From JBGQMW01 sp963769845 (GTDB lineage Archaea > Thermoproteota > Bathyarchaeia > Bathyarchaeales > Bathycorpusculaceae): a stretch of 33,480 bases of DNA. The stretch is taken from NCBI GenBank assembly GCA_963769845.1, contig CAVYNL010000011.1, positions 1 through 33,480 on the forward strand. Reading direction: 5' to 3'. Shown here piece after piece: positions 15,090 through 22,949 of this stretch (positions are counted from its first letter, which is position 1; each line of letters opens with the position of its first letter). The notes under the pieces are model-generated. The model was not told the DNA's origin, searched no databases, and worked only from the letters and a program-made list of their open reading frames with translations. The position numbers and the translations under genes are program-made.

Positions 15090-15138
15090 TGAAGCTTAAA
15101 AGGTGAAGGCTCGGTATAGAAAAACGGAGTTGATGGTG
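15090..15138 (+). promoter_or_regulatory. Promoter and ribosome site of the EF-2 paralogue
   Basis: GCTTAAAAGG at about 15093-15102 is a TATA-like box about 36 bp before the start codon. ACGGAGTTG gives a GGAG ribosome site 8 bases before GTG 15138, which decides this start. On the other strand CAATAAAATAAAG in the same gap may serve the kinase. Confidence 0.5.
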
Positions 15139-17300
15139 TGCCGAGGTTTAGACAGATCGGCGAGATTTTGCGCGTGATGAGGGACAAGCAGCGGATCCGC
15201 AATGTGGGTGTCGTGGCGCATATTGACCATGGGAAGACGACTCTGACGGATTCGTTGCTGGTTGAAGCCGGCTTGTTATCGGCTGAGATTGCCGGATCTG
15301 CCAGGGTTTTGGATTTCCTAGAGGAGGAGCAGCGTCGCGGGATTACGGTAAAGACTGCGAGCATTTCGTTGCTGCATAGGATGGATGGGGATTCGTTTGT
15401 GGTTAATGTTGTGGATACGCCTGGACACGTGGATTTTGCGGGCAAAGTTGCCAGGGCTTTGCGGGCGATTGATGGAGCAGTTGTGGTTGTTGATGCTGTG
15501 GAGGAGGTGATGGCGCAGACAGAGACTGTCACGCGTGAGGCTTTGAGGGAGAGGGTTAGACCGGTCTTGTTTGTGAACAAGGTAGATAGACTGTTTACTG
15601 AGCTTCAGCTTTCGCCAAAGGAGATACAGGAGAAGCTTGTCAGAATCGTGTGTGATTTCAACAGTCTGGTCGACGTGTACGGTGAGCCGGAGTATAGGGA
15701 AAAATGGAAGGTGGACCCAGCGAAGGGCAGTGTGGTGTTTGGGTCGGCTTTACACAGGTGGGGTTTCTCGCTGGATAAGAAGAGTCCGAATGTGTTTGAC
15801 AGCACAGTGCTTGATGCTTACAAGACGGGTGCGGTTCAGAAGCTTCCCAAGTTGTTTCCGTTGAGTAAAGCGGTTCTGGATATGGTTGTCAGGCATGTTC
15901 CAAGCCCGGCTGAGTGCCAAGCCTATCGTGTGCCACGCGTGTGGAAGGGTGATTTGGAGTCAGAAGTGGGCAGGGCGATGGTAATGTGTGATGATAATGG
16001 GCCCTTGGCTGTTTGTGTGACCGGTGTACAGATAGTTGATGGGGGGTTGGTGGCCATTGGTCGGGTGTTCTCTGGTTCGGTCAAGGCGGGGGATAAGGTG
16101 TTTTTGGTTGGGGCTGGGCGGGAAAGCGAGGTGAAGGAGGTTTTTTTGTGTATGGGGGCTTTTCGTGAGGCTGTGGAGGCTGTTGGTGCGGGGAATATTG
16201 TGGGTTTGAGTGGTGTTGACGGCGTGCTGACTGGTGAGACGCTTGTTGACTCACGGTTCAGCCGTGGGATTGTGGGTTTTGAGGGTTTTCGGGTTGTGGT
16301 GGAGCCTGTGATGACTGTGGCCTTGGAGCCTCGGAAGCCTAGAGATTTGGGGCGTTTGGCTGAGGTTCTGGAGAGGCTGGTGGTTGAGGATCCGAGCTTG
16401 ATGAGCAGCAAGGACCAGGAGACGGGGCAGTATTTGCTTGGTGGGATCGGGGAGCTGCATTTGGAAGTGGCGTTGAGTTTTCTGAGAAGGTACGCCGGGG
16501 ATTTGGAGGTGTCGGTATCGAAGCCGATTGTTGCCTACCGCGAAACGGTTGTGGACAGTGGAAGAGCCGTGTCAGTGAAGAGTCTGAACAAAGCGAACAG
16601 TTTTCAGATTAGGGTTGAACATCTCGGGAAGGAAGTCGTTGACGTTCTGGATCGCAGCGACCTAGAGAGTGAGGTTGCCAGCGCTCTAGGCGTGAGTGCT
16701 GAAAAGGTCTGGGCGGTCGATAGGTTTGAGAATGTATTGGTCGTTTTGGCAGAGGGCTTGGATGTTGTACGCGAAGGGGTGATTGGAGGTTTTTCTTGGG
16801 CTTGCAGAAATGGGCCTTTGTGTATGGAGCCCTTGAGGAATGTCAAGGTAATTGTCTCTGGTGCTGACGTAAGTGAGGATGCCAGTCTGCGGGATACCGC
16901 ACAGGTCATGCGAGCTGTGAGCCGCGGCGTCTTGGGTTCGTGTCTCTCCGCCGGTGTGGTTCTATTGGAGCCCATTTATGGTGTGGATTTGCACGTTCCT
17001 GTGAAATGGTTTGGGAAGTGCGCGACCAGTATTACGAAGAGACGTGGGAGAATTAAGAGCACGGTACAGAAGGCTGGGGTGATGGCCGTTTCCGGGTTTG
17101 TGCCTGTTGCTGAAACGTTCGGATTGGCTGCTGAGTTGAGATCTGTGTCTTCTGGTCATGCGTTTTGGCAGTTTAGTTTTGACCGTTGGGAAAGGGTGCC
17201 TGAACGGTTGGCAGGCGAGCTTGTTAGGAAGATGAGGGAAAGTAGAGGTTTGGTGCCTGAAGTGCCCAGAGCGGAAACGCTCGTGGACGAGTTGCGTTAA
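15138..17300 (+). CDS. EF-2 paralogue lacking the diphthamide histidine
   Basis: The 720-residue protein has the full EF-2 layout: GTPase domain with AHIDHGKTT (residues 27-35), a switch region RRGITVKTAS, DTPGHVDF (93-100) and NKVD (147-150), the beta-barrel domain II, domain III with GGIGELHLEV, domain IV and a C-terminal domain with LRSVSSGHAFWQF. In domain IV the loop that normally reads D-x-x-H-R-G-P-A-Q, whose histidine becomes diphthamide, reads DASLRDTAQ, so leucine 584 stands where the histidine should be and the following HRG is lost. The GTPase motifs are intact. It is therefore probably not the main translocase, but an EF-2-like GTPase on the ribosome, unless this lineage has dispensed with diphthamide. 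EF-2 paralogues without diphthamide sites are known from some archaea. The gene is GTG-started and divergent from a kinase gene. Confidence 0.88.
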   Translation: MPRFRQIGEILRVMRDKQRIRNVGVVAHIDHGKTTLTDSLLVEAGLLSAEIAGSARVLDFLEEEQRRGITVKTASISLLHRMDGDSFVVNVVDTPGHVDFAGKVARALRAIDGAVVVVDAVEEVMAQTETVTREALRERVRPVLFVNKVDRLFTELQLSPKEIQEKLVRIVCDFNSLVDVYGEPEYREKWKVDPAKGSVVFGSALHRWGFSLDKKSPNVFDSTVLDAYKTGAVQKLPKLFPLSKAVLDMVVRHVPSPAECQAYRVPRVWKGDLESEVGRAMVMCDDNGPLAVCVTGVQIVDGGLVAIGRVFSGSVKAGDKVFLVGAGRESEVKEVFLCMGAFREAVEAVGAGNIVGLSGVDGVLTGETLVDSRFSRGIVGFEGFRVVVEPVMTVALEPRKPRDLGRLAEVLERLVVEDPSLMSSKDQETGQYLLGGIGELHLEVALSFLRRYAGDLEVSVSKPIVAYRETVVDSGRAVSVKSLNKANSFQIRVEHLGKEVVDVLDRSDLESEVASALGVSAEKVWAVDRFENVLVVLAEGLDVVREGVIGGFSWACRNGPLCMEPLRNVKVIVSGADVSEDASLRDTAQVMRAVSRGVLGSCLSAGVVLLEPIYGVDLHVPVKWFGKCATSITKRRGRIKSTVQKAGVMAVSGFVPVAETFGLAAELRSVSSGHAFWQFSFDRWERVPERLAGELVRKMRESRGLVPEVPRAETLVDELR

Positions 17301-17322
17301 TGTTTTCAGTTACGCTTCAATA

Positions 17323-17331
17323 GCGCGCGCT
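17323..17331. repeat. GCGCGCGCT intergenic motif
   Basis: GCGCGCGCT just after the EF-2 paralogue. The same nonamer stands at 615-623, 1465-1473, 17984-17992, 25116-25124 and 30672-30680. Confidence 0.7.
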
Positions 17332-17509
17332 GCACTTATGATAGCAAACGGTATGGTTCCGATGCCTCCTTTGAGGAAGGCAGGGCAATAGGCGCGAATC
17401 AAGAGCGATGTGGAAAAAATGCAAGGAAGCTAGACGTGCGTGCGCGCTTTACAGGTGTAAAGTCTTAATATGGGGACCTGCCGTCAATTGTGGGTGGGTT
17501 AACTGCAGC

Positions 17510-17983
17510 ATGGTGACGCTGATCGAATGGACTGCTGTTGTCTCTGCGTTGGCGGGCATTTCCGCAACGTTGTTCATACTTCTTCAGCTTAGACACATGG
17601 ACCAACATAGAGACCTTGAGATCTCCATGAAACTGTTTGAGTGGGCGGAAACAGAAACGCTTCGAAAAGCCTTCAAATGGGTTGAAAAGGAGTTCCAGTT
17701 CAGAGACTACGAGAAGTTTAAGACTGAAGTGGAAGAGAATTTCGAAGTCAGCGACTATCCCTACCGAGTTGAGGCTTTCTTTGAGGAGGTTGGTTTTCTC
17801 GTGAACAAAAAGTTTGTGGATATTGATGTGGTTGTCGACCGTCTGGGCGCATACATAGTCTCGAATTGGAAGAGGCTTGAACCTTGGATACTTGCCACAA
17901 GGAAGGAAAGAGGAGACAAGACCTTCGGTGAGCATTTCCAGAAACTATACGAGAAAACCGTTGCATACATGAAAAGAAACTGA
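17510..17983 (+). CDS. Membrane-anchored protein resembling DUF4760
   Basis: From ATG 17510 the protein has 157 residues: one N-terminal membrane helix (VVSALAGISATLFILLQL), then a soluble helical domain (RHMDQHRDLEISMKLFEWAE, FEEVGFLVNKKFVDIDVVVD, LEPWILATRKERGDKTFGEH). This plan resembles the DUF4760 group, small one-span proteins with helical cytoplasmic domains of unknown role. The frame is open back to 17408, but that extension is cysteine-rich and unlike the family. A TATA-like CTTAATATGG near 17465 also favours the later start. Alternating GC tracts lie on both sides of the gene. Confidence 0.65.
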   Translation: MVTLIEWTAVVSALAGISATLFILLQLRHMDQHRDLEISMKLFEWAETETLRKAFKWVEKEFQFRDYEKFKTEVEENFEVSDYPYRVEAFFEEVGFLVNKKFVDIDVVVDRLGAYIVSNWKRLEPWILATRKERGDKTFGEHFQKLYEKTVAYMKRN

Positions 17984-17992
17984 GCGCGCGCT
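17984..17992. repeat. GCGCGCGCT intergenic motif
   Basis: GCGCGCGCT directly after the stop codon of the DUF4760-like gene (17981-17983) and before the convergent M28 gene. Confidence 0.7.
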
Positions 17993-18010
17993 GACCATCC
18001 ATGATGAATT

Positions 18011-19267
18011 CTATTCTTTTTTGACTCCTGAGTCTTCGAATCTCTTTTCAACCGCTTTGACAATTCCTTCAGGTATCCTCTTTTCAAAGGGCAGTTCCTC
18101 AGCTCGGAGCAGACGTTCCAGCAGCACTTGGCTCAACAGGCCTACGGAGACGAAAGCTTCTCGGCCGCACCAGCGAAGGTCTTCAAGGTCTGTGTGCATT
18201 ATTTGTGCTGCTCCTCCACCGCGTGACAGCATAACAGAGGGGACGCCGTAGAATGCGAGGGGCATGTGGTCTGAGCCGCCTATTCCCATTTCGTTAGTGA
18301 TTTTGATCGGTACTCCAAGCTCCTTGGCAGTGAACGACAGGAGTGACTTCAACTCTTCTGGTCCTAGGACAACGGCGTCCAAGTTTCCGAGAAGAATTCC
18401 GTGGACATCGTAGTCGAGACAGAGCCTGAGGTTCTTTGTGTTCTGCGGGTTCTTGGCATGATAAAATGAGCCGCGCAGCCCAAGCTCTTCAGAGCCGAAC
18501 GCGGCAAACCTCAGCGTTCGTTTCAGTTTTTCATGCGCGAAAACTCTGGCCAACTCGAGCACGACTGCTGTTCCCGCCGCGTTGTCGTGTGCTCCCATCA
18601 CGCTTCTGACGGTGTCGTAGTGGCCACAGACAAGCGTGTCTTCGTCTCCAATCGTTCCAGGCACTTCGCCGATGATGTTCTGGCTCTTGGCGGTTATCCT
18701 CTTCACTTCTGTGATTATTCTCAGCCTTTTGGGGCCTTTCAGCACGTTCAGGACATCGTCATGCGCGACCGAAACGGCCGGGATACTCTCCTTTTGAACG
18801 TATTCGGCTCTTATGGAACGGTAGACTGTGGGCGCCAATGGAGTTCGGGTGGGATAGATCAAGGCTTTGGGTCTAGCGTTCAGGACTTTGTGGAAGTCTT
18901 TCTGGTTGAGAGTGTGCATGCTCAAGACAGCTATGTTGTTCTCGATGCTTCTCAGGGCTTCTGACGATGTTGAATCCAAGCTGACCGCTTCGCCTTCTAC
19001 GCCTTCTGGTGGAGTTGACATAGAATTTCCAACAGCGGCGCACTTGAGTTTCGTGCCATCAGGCAGTGAAGCTTCTTCGCGCAGAACATGGCTTGTCTGA
19101 ACTTCGAACTCCTCGACCCTTACGTTTTCGAGTCCGAACTCTTCGAACCAATTCTTTATTTTGTGTGCTGCCCGTAACTCTGCAGCCGTCCCCGATTCTC
19201 GGTTCCCGATATCTTTAACGAGACTTTCCATAAAATGGTACGCTGAACCAGCATCAAAGGCTTTCAT
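18011..19267 (-). CDS. M28-family zinc aminopeptidase
   Basis: The 418-residue protein is an M28 peptidase with a protease-associated (PA) insertion between residues of about 90 and 190. Zinc-site motifs are in order: CGHYDTV (H and D), GAHDNAAGTAVVLEL (bridging D), FGSEELGLRGS (catalytic E and zinc E), LDYDVHG (D) and MHTDLEDL (H). The family removes N-terminal residues from peptides. No signal peptide is visible, so it is probably cytoplasmic. The start at ATG 19267 follows GAAAG and gives MKAFDAGSAYHFMESLV, matching family N-termini. It is divergent from the glycosylase gene with about 85 bp between them. Confidence 0.92.
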   Translation of the reverse strand: MKAFDAGSAYHFMESLVKDIGNRESGTAAELRAAHKIKNWFEEFGLENVRVEEFEVQTSHVLREEASLPDGTKLKCAAVGNSMSTPPEGVEGEAVSLDSTSSEALRSIENNIAVLSMHTLNQKDFHKVLNARPKALIYPTRTPLAPTVYRSIRAEYVQKESIPAVSVAHDDVLNVLKGPKRLRIITEVKRITAKSQNIIGEVPGTIGDEDTLVCGHYDTVRSVMGAHDNAAGTAVVLELARVFAHEKLKRTLRFAAFGSEELGLRGSFYHAKNPQNTKNLRLCLDYDVHGILLGNLDAVVLGPEELKSLLSFTAKELGVPIKITNEMGIGGSDHMPLAFYGVPSVMLSRGGGAAQIMHTDLEDLRWCGREAFVSVGLLSQVLLERLLRAEELPFEKRIPEGIVKAVEKRFEDSGVKKE

Positions 19268-19353
19268 CTTTCATTCATCCTTCCTGACTAAGTGTGACGG
19301 TCGGTAAGGTTTTAATGTTTTGCGGATCGGTTGTCTTGTGAGGGGTTAGCGGC

Positions 19354-20227
19354 GTGCGGCTGTTAAGGTTGAGTAGGAGGGTTCCTTTTGACCTGGGGGT
19401 CAGTCTGTGCTGTGGGCAAGTGTTCAGGTGGGAGCTACAGGGTGTGTGGTGGTATGGTGTTGTTGAGGGCAAAGTGTGGAAGGCACGACAAGTTGATGAT
19501 GCACTGGAGTATGAGAATGCGGAAGAGAAGAGAGTATGGGAATACTTCGGGCTGGAGGATGACTTGCCACGGATACTGGAGGAGATCGGGAAAGACCGGT
19601 TTGCAAAGAAGGCGATTGAAGAGTTCAGAGGACTGCGGATTCTACGACAGGAACCATGGGAATGCTTAATATCGTACATCTGCGCGACGTACAAAGGCAT
19701 ACCTGCCATTAAGCGAATGCTTGATCAGCTTTCGATGAGGTTCGGCGAGAAAATCATGCTCGAAGGACGAGAATTCTACGCGTTTCCGACAGTGGAAAGG
19801 TTGGCGAAGGCTTCGATGAGCACGTTGACCGATTGTGGGCTGGGTTATAGGGCCAAGTATGTTAAAGAAACCGCAAATAGCATACGGAAGCACGCTATTG
19901 ATCTCGGCAGTCTCAGAGGAATGCGTTACAAGGAAGCCAGAAATGAGCTGTTGAAGTTACCAGGCGTAGGGCCTAAAGTCGCGGATTGTGTTCTCCTCTT
20001 TTCCTTGGGAAAGACCGAGGCTTTTCCTGTAGATGTTTGGATGAGACGAGTGATCGTCAGGCATTACGGAAAGCATTTCCCAGAGGAATTCCTCAGAAAG
20101 ATCTCTGAAGAAGAATCACTAAGCACTTCGGAGTATGCAACGGTTAAGCCTTTTTGGCAGAGACTATTTCGGCAAGTACGCAGGTTACGCTCAGGAATAC
20201 CTGTACCATTGTGAACGGATGCATTAG
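19354..20227 (+). CDS. OGG1-type 8-oxoguanine DNA glycosylase, one-base frameshift near the end
   Basis: The protein is of the OGG1 family (archaeal and eukaryote type), which removes 8-oxoguanine from DNA and nicks the strand. The helix-hairpin-helix motif LKLPGVGPKVADCVLLFSLG carries the catalytic lysine (K208), and FPVDVWMRRV carries the aspartate (D227). The N-terminal QVFRWELQGVWWYGVV matches the usual FRW block. As written the frame ends at 20214 with an odd arginine-rich tail. Removing one T from the TTTTT run at 20151-20155 restores GRDYFGKYAGYAQEYLYHCE, the expected family end, and a TAG at 20225-20227. The shift affects only the last helix. It may be a sequence error. The start is GTG 19354 with GAGGGG upstream. 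Confidence 0.88.
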
Positions 20228-20287
20228 AAACAGGCTCAGGAACGTAATGCCTTTGACATCCCAGATTGGATGATCCTGAACGCGGAA

Positions 20288-20302
20288 AACGTTTAAATTA
20301 AG
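20288..20302 (+). promoter_or_regulatory. Promoter of the tRNA gene
   Basis: AACGTTTAAATTAAG is a BRE/TATA-like element centred about 38-40 bp before the mature 5' end of the tRNA. Confidence 0.55.
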
Positions 20303-20334
20303 TTTGAAACAGCATATTAAGAGACATGAACGAT

Positions 20335-20431
20335 GGGCCCGTAGCTCAGCCAGGTAGAGCGCCAGGCTCATAAACGTCCAGTACATTGAGAGACCTGTTG
20401 GTCGGGTGTTCAAATCGCCCCGGGCCCACCA
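20335..20431 (+). tRNA. tRNA(CAU), elongator Met or Ile2, with a 20-nt intron
   Basis: The gene folds as a cloverleaf: acceptor GGGCCCG with CGGGCCC, D stem GCTC with GAGC, anticodon stem CCAGG, loop CTCATA-A, T stem GGGTG with CGCCC around TTCAAAT, discriminator A and an encoded CCA. Anticodon CAT is at 20369-20371. A 20-nt intron, AACGTCCAGTACATTGAGAG at 20373-20392, sits between bases 37 and 38, the usual archaeal place. The 3' anticodon strand CCTGT leaves a C-U mismatch at pair 27-43. Elongator methionine and agmatidine-type isoleucine tRNAs both read CAU in the DNA and cannot be told apart with confidence here; the acceptor stem is not that of the initiator. The 3' end overlaps the methylase gene on the other strand. 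Confidence 0.9.
20373..20392 (+). other. tRNA intron at position 37/38
   Basis: Twenty bases between anticodon-loop positions 37 and 38. Removing them restores a seven-base loop CTCATAA and a complete anticodon stem apart from the terminal mismatch. The splicing endonuclease would act on a bulge-helix-bulge formed with the anticodon stem; I could not confirm the exact bulges by eye. Confidence 0.75.
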
Positions 20432-21327
20432 TCGTCATTACTGATAATGAACTCAGTGTGTCCTTTCCGCCTGTCAGCCTTACAGCTTATTGCACGAAGA
20501 GCCTCAACTTCCCGAACAGAGTACCCACGATATATTCTGCGCAATTCTTCCTTGCTGGAGTTGCTGAGGAGAACTCTGCAACCGCGTCTGTCCAATTCCC
20601 TGAACCAGTCTCTAAGTTGCATTTGGTCATAAAAACAGAAGCCCAGATCAGTGTAGCCTGTGAAGTTTGCTGTGGCGTTCACCGGTTGATACGGTGGGTC
20701 AAAATACACGAAGTCTCCTTTCTTAGCCTCTTTCGTGGCTTCTCTATAATCGGCTGCAAGAAGCTTCGCATCTGACCAACGTAGCACTTGACTTACTGCA
20801 AGCAGATTCTCCTTGTCGCAGATAGTCGGATTCTTGTACCTGCCAAAAGGAACATTGAACTTGCCCATCTTGTTGACACGGTACAGGCCGTTGTAGCATG
20901 TTTTGTTCAAGAATATCAGTCGAGCCGCCCTTCCAACATCATCAGAAGGTTCCTCATCCCTAACTCGATAATAGTATTTCTTTGGCGCGAGTTTGTACCT
21001 AGCCTCATGAAGCTTGAGTTGTTTGATGAGGTTCTCCACACTGTTCTTCACGATATTGTAAGCGTTGATCAGTTCAGCGTTGATGTCGGAAAGTACCGCG
21101 TTGAAACGGGGTTGCCTTTCGACAAGATGGAAGAAAACTGCACCGCCTCCGAGAAAAGGTTCGTAATAAGTAGAGAAGCTCCGTGGAAAACACTGCTCCA
21201 GATGCTCGAGCAATTGTCCCTTTCCGCCTGCCCATTTGACAAAAGGCCGAGGAGACCTAGCCCAAACAGCAGGAAGTCTCTCCGTATTCTTGTCTTCACT
21301 CTGAGATTTTTGCCCAGACATGTGCAT
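20410..21327 (-). CDS. Dam-type DNA adenine methyltransferase
   Basis: This alpha-class (D12/Dam family) adenine-N6 methyltransferase has 305 residues. Motif X reads FVKWAGGKGQLL (29-40), motif I YYEPFLGGGAVFFHL (54-68), then LSDINAELINAY and catalytic motif IV DPPYQPV (210-216). Members of the family often methylate GATC or similar sites, either alone or with a restriction enzyme; none is seen next to it. ATG 21327 and ATG 21321 are both possible, the second having GAGG at better spacing. The last codons and the TGA stop lie antisense within the 3' end of the tRNA gene, the stop being the reverse of the T-loop TCA. This arrangement points to acquisition by integration at the tRNA. The gene ends at the junction, not in the middle of a domain. 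Confidence 0.9.
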   Translation of the reverse strand: MHMSGQKSQSEDKNTERLPAVWARSPRPFVKWAGGKGQLLEHLEQCFPRSFSTYYEPFLGGGAVFFHLVERQPRFNAVLSDINAELINAYNIVKNSVENLIKQLKLHEARYKLAPKKYYYRVRDEEPSDDVGRAARLIFLNKTCYNGLYRVNKMGKFNVPFGRYKNPTICDKENLLAVSQVLRWSDAKLLAADYREATKEAKKGDFVYFDPPYQPVNATANFTGYTDLGFCFYDQMQLRDWFRELDRRGCRVLLSNSSKEELRRIYRGYSVREVEALRAISCKADRRKGHTEFIISNDDGGPGAI

Positions 21328-21420
21328 TGCCTCTTGTATTCCTCATCGTTCAGTTCTGATAGATGCTTCTCCTGAATCCTCTTTCGAAGAAGCAAATACC
21401 ACAGGTCTTTGTCCACATGG

Positions 21421-22038
21421 CTAGCACGCATTACTCTTTGAAGCACGCCGAGAGCGACTTGCTTTCCCTGCAAGTTCTACGCCAATATCGAAAGCCTGCT
21501 TCATTCTTGCCTTGTCCCTGGCCACGGCGCCAAGCTCGTTGTCATCGTGCGCGTAGAATATGGTTTCTTTCAGTTCGATGTTTGCCCAGTTGAAAAAACC
21601 TTTCACAGTGACCATTACAGTCTCGAATTCCTGTTCAGTCCCTGAGGCTGCCACGAAAACCCCTTTCTTGAGTTTCCTCATCCTTCTTTCAAAACCTGAC
21701 GTCCCGTCAGAACGTGTGATGAACGGCATCAAGCAGTTGGTTCGGTCAATCATAAGCTTTGTCTGCGCACTAACAGTGTCAAAGTACACTGGCGAACCTA
21801 ACACGATGGCATCGCACGTTTCCAGTGCAGTGTAGACTTGGTTCATGTCGTCGTCAAACAGGCAATGCTTCGGCTGCGGGTCAACGCCACAACTCTGGCA
21901 TGACCGAATATGCATATCATTAAGGTACAGTTTGTCTGTTTTTGCTCCCAGAAGACTTGCGCCCTTCAGAACTTGCGACACAAGAATGTCGACGTTTCCG
22001 TTCTTTCTAGGGCTGCCGACTATTCCACAGACTTTCAT
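21421..22038 (-). CDS. NADPH-dependent FMN reductase / iron-sulfur flavoprotein-like
   Basis: This 205-residue flavodoxin-fold protein opens with MKVCGIVGSPRKNGNVDILV, the FMN phosphate loop of the NADPH-dependent FMN reductase family. It has a cysteine cluster SCQSCGVDPQPKHCLFDDDM (C47, C50, C59) as in iron-sulfur flavoproteins of methanogens, though with wider spacing and no obvious fourth cysteine, and then AIVLGSPVYFDTVSAQTKLM, the flavin contact segment. It probably moves electrons between carriers. ATG 22038 is the only good start; no upstream frame exists. It follows the flavodoxin gene by 14 bp on the same strand and is likely in one operon with it. Confidence 0.88.
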   Translation of the reverse strand: MKVCGIVGSPRKNGNVDILVSQVLKGASLLGAKTDKLYLNDMHIRSCQSCGVDPQPKHCLFDDDMNQVYTALETCDAIVLGSPVYFDTVSAQTKLMIDRTNCLMPFITRSDGTSGFERRMRKLKKGVFVAASGTEQEFETVMVTVKGFFNWANIELKETIFYAHDDNELGAVARDKARMKQAFDIGVELAGKASRSRRASKSNAC

Positions 22039-22052
22039 CCGGGGTCAGCCTG

Positions 22053-22529
22053 CTATTTCGCCAGTTTCAGCACTAGCGCGGCCACTCTTTTTCCGAGCTC
22101 TCTGCAGTCTTCTACGTCATCCTTGTTTGGGCTTCCGACCGCGGCTGAGCCGTAGTGTTTGAAGTCTGATGTGCCTTGCACTATCATGCCGTGAACGAGC
22201 ATCGCCTGCAGAATGGACAGCAGCGTTGTCTCTGCGCCCGTAGCGGTTCCGCCTGAGCTGGTGAAAGCTGCGCCCACCTTGCCCTCGAGCTTTCCGTGAA
22301 CCTTGACCGACTTGTCAATCAGCTCCTTCAGCTTGCCTGACATTTGACCGTAGTAGGTGGGCGAACCGATAATTATCGCGTCATGGTCTACCAAGTCCTC
22401 GATGCTTGTGTCGTCAACTTTCTTGACGTGCACTTGAACTTTCTTTTCTTTGACGCCTTCTGCGATTGCATGCGCCATTTGCTCAGTGTTCCCTGAACGG
22501 GAGTCGTAAACAACCAGAACCTTCGCCAT
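22053..22529 (-). CDS. Flavodoxin-fold protein, WrbA/flavodoxin type
   Basis: ATG 22529 starts MAKVLVVYDSRSGNTEQMAH, the FMN phosphate loop of flavodoxins. HDAIIIGSPTYYGQMSGKLK and GAAFTSSGGTATGAETTLLS are the other two flavin contact loops. The protein is 158 residues, normal for the NAD(P)H:quinone oxidoreductase WrbA-flavodoxin group, but without the WrbA insert in obvious form. A longer open frame to 22646 has no supporting ribosome site and is cysteine- and aromatic-rich. The chosen start has GAGCGGAATC before it and an AAAATCTAAAATAC TATA-like box about 45 bp upstream. It heads a two-gene operon with the FMN reductase. Confidence 0.88.
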   Translation of the reverse strand: MAKVLVVYDSRSGNTEQMAHAIAEGVKEKKVQVHVKKVDDTSIEDLVDHDAIIIGSPTYYGQMSGKLKELIDKSVKVHGKLEGKVGAAFTSSGGTATGAETTLLSILQAMLVHGMIVQGTSDFKHYGSAAVGSPNKDDVEDCRELGKRVAALVLKLAK

Positions 22530-22949
22530 ATCTGATTCCGCTCTTATCGTCTCAAACAATGTGGAACAGCAGTATTTTAGATTTTGTTCAAACCAGAAAA
22601 CAGCTCGCATAGCAGAGAAAAAACGGGATAGAACATTGTTCCACAAGCTATAAGTGTCGAACTCTGCACAGGGATTAGGTAATGAGGGAGGATGGTAGTC
22701 TCACTTACGAGGGGAGAAAGGAGAGAAGGGAAGAAAGAATAACTACCATTTCCCTCATTCAATTTCACTATTGCATGCAGACGTTGCTTTTAAATTTTTC
22801 TCTATTTTTGAATTGAATTCTCAAAAAAGCCAAGGCAAAAATGTCTTTACGCCATTACCCGCTCTCTTTTCTGTCCAAACTCGTCAGTTTCCACGAAAAA
22901 TCCTCTTATTCTCTTCGTGATCGTATAAGGCAGGCGCTAGGCTGAAGAA
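22530..22949. other. 420-bp gap holding a purine-rich stem-loop
   Basis: No coding sequence is convincing here. The gap holds the flavodoxin promoter, a repeated GTGGAACA sequence in opposite orientations near 22559 and 22640, and the inverted repeat at 22681-22759. After 22760 I see only AT-rich sequence (GCTTTTAAATTTTTC near 22788). Confidence 0.5.
22681..22759. ncRNA. Possible structured RNA: 18-bp stem with purine-rich loop
   Basis: AATGAGGGAGGATGGTAGT at 22681-22699 pairs with ACTACCATTTCCCTCATT at 22742-22759, with one bulge and one mismatch. The 42-nt loop is nearly all purine in its second half (GAGGGGAGAAAGGAGAGAAG). A long stem with such a loop in an intergenic gap could be a small RNA, a transcript end or a miniature element; no flanking duplication is seen. 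Confidence 0.4.

Noticed and set aside
21328..21473. Minus-strand frame reading VDKDLWYLLLRKRIQEKHLS ahead of the Dam-type gene
   Set aside because: It looks partly protein-like and could be a gene remnant, but it runs on out of frame through the methylase and has no recognisable family.
22053..22646. Longer flavodoxin gene starting at 22646
   Set aside because: The extra 39 codons have no family similarity or ribosome site, while ATG 22529 gives the exact flavodoxin start.
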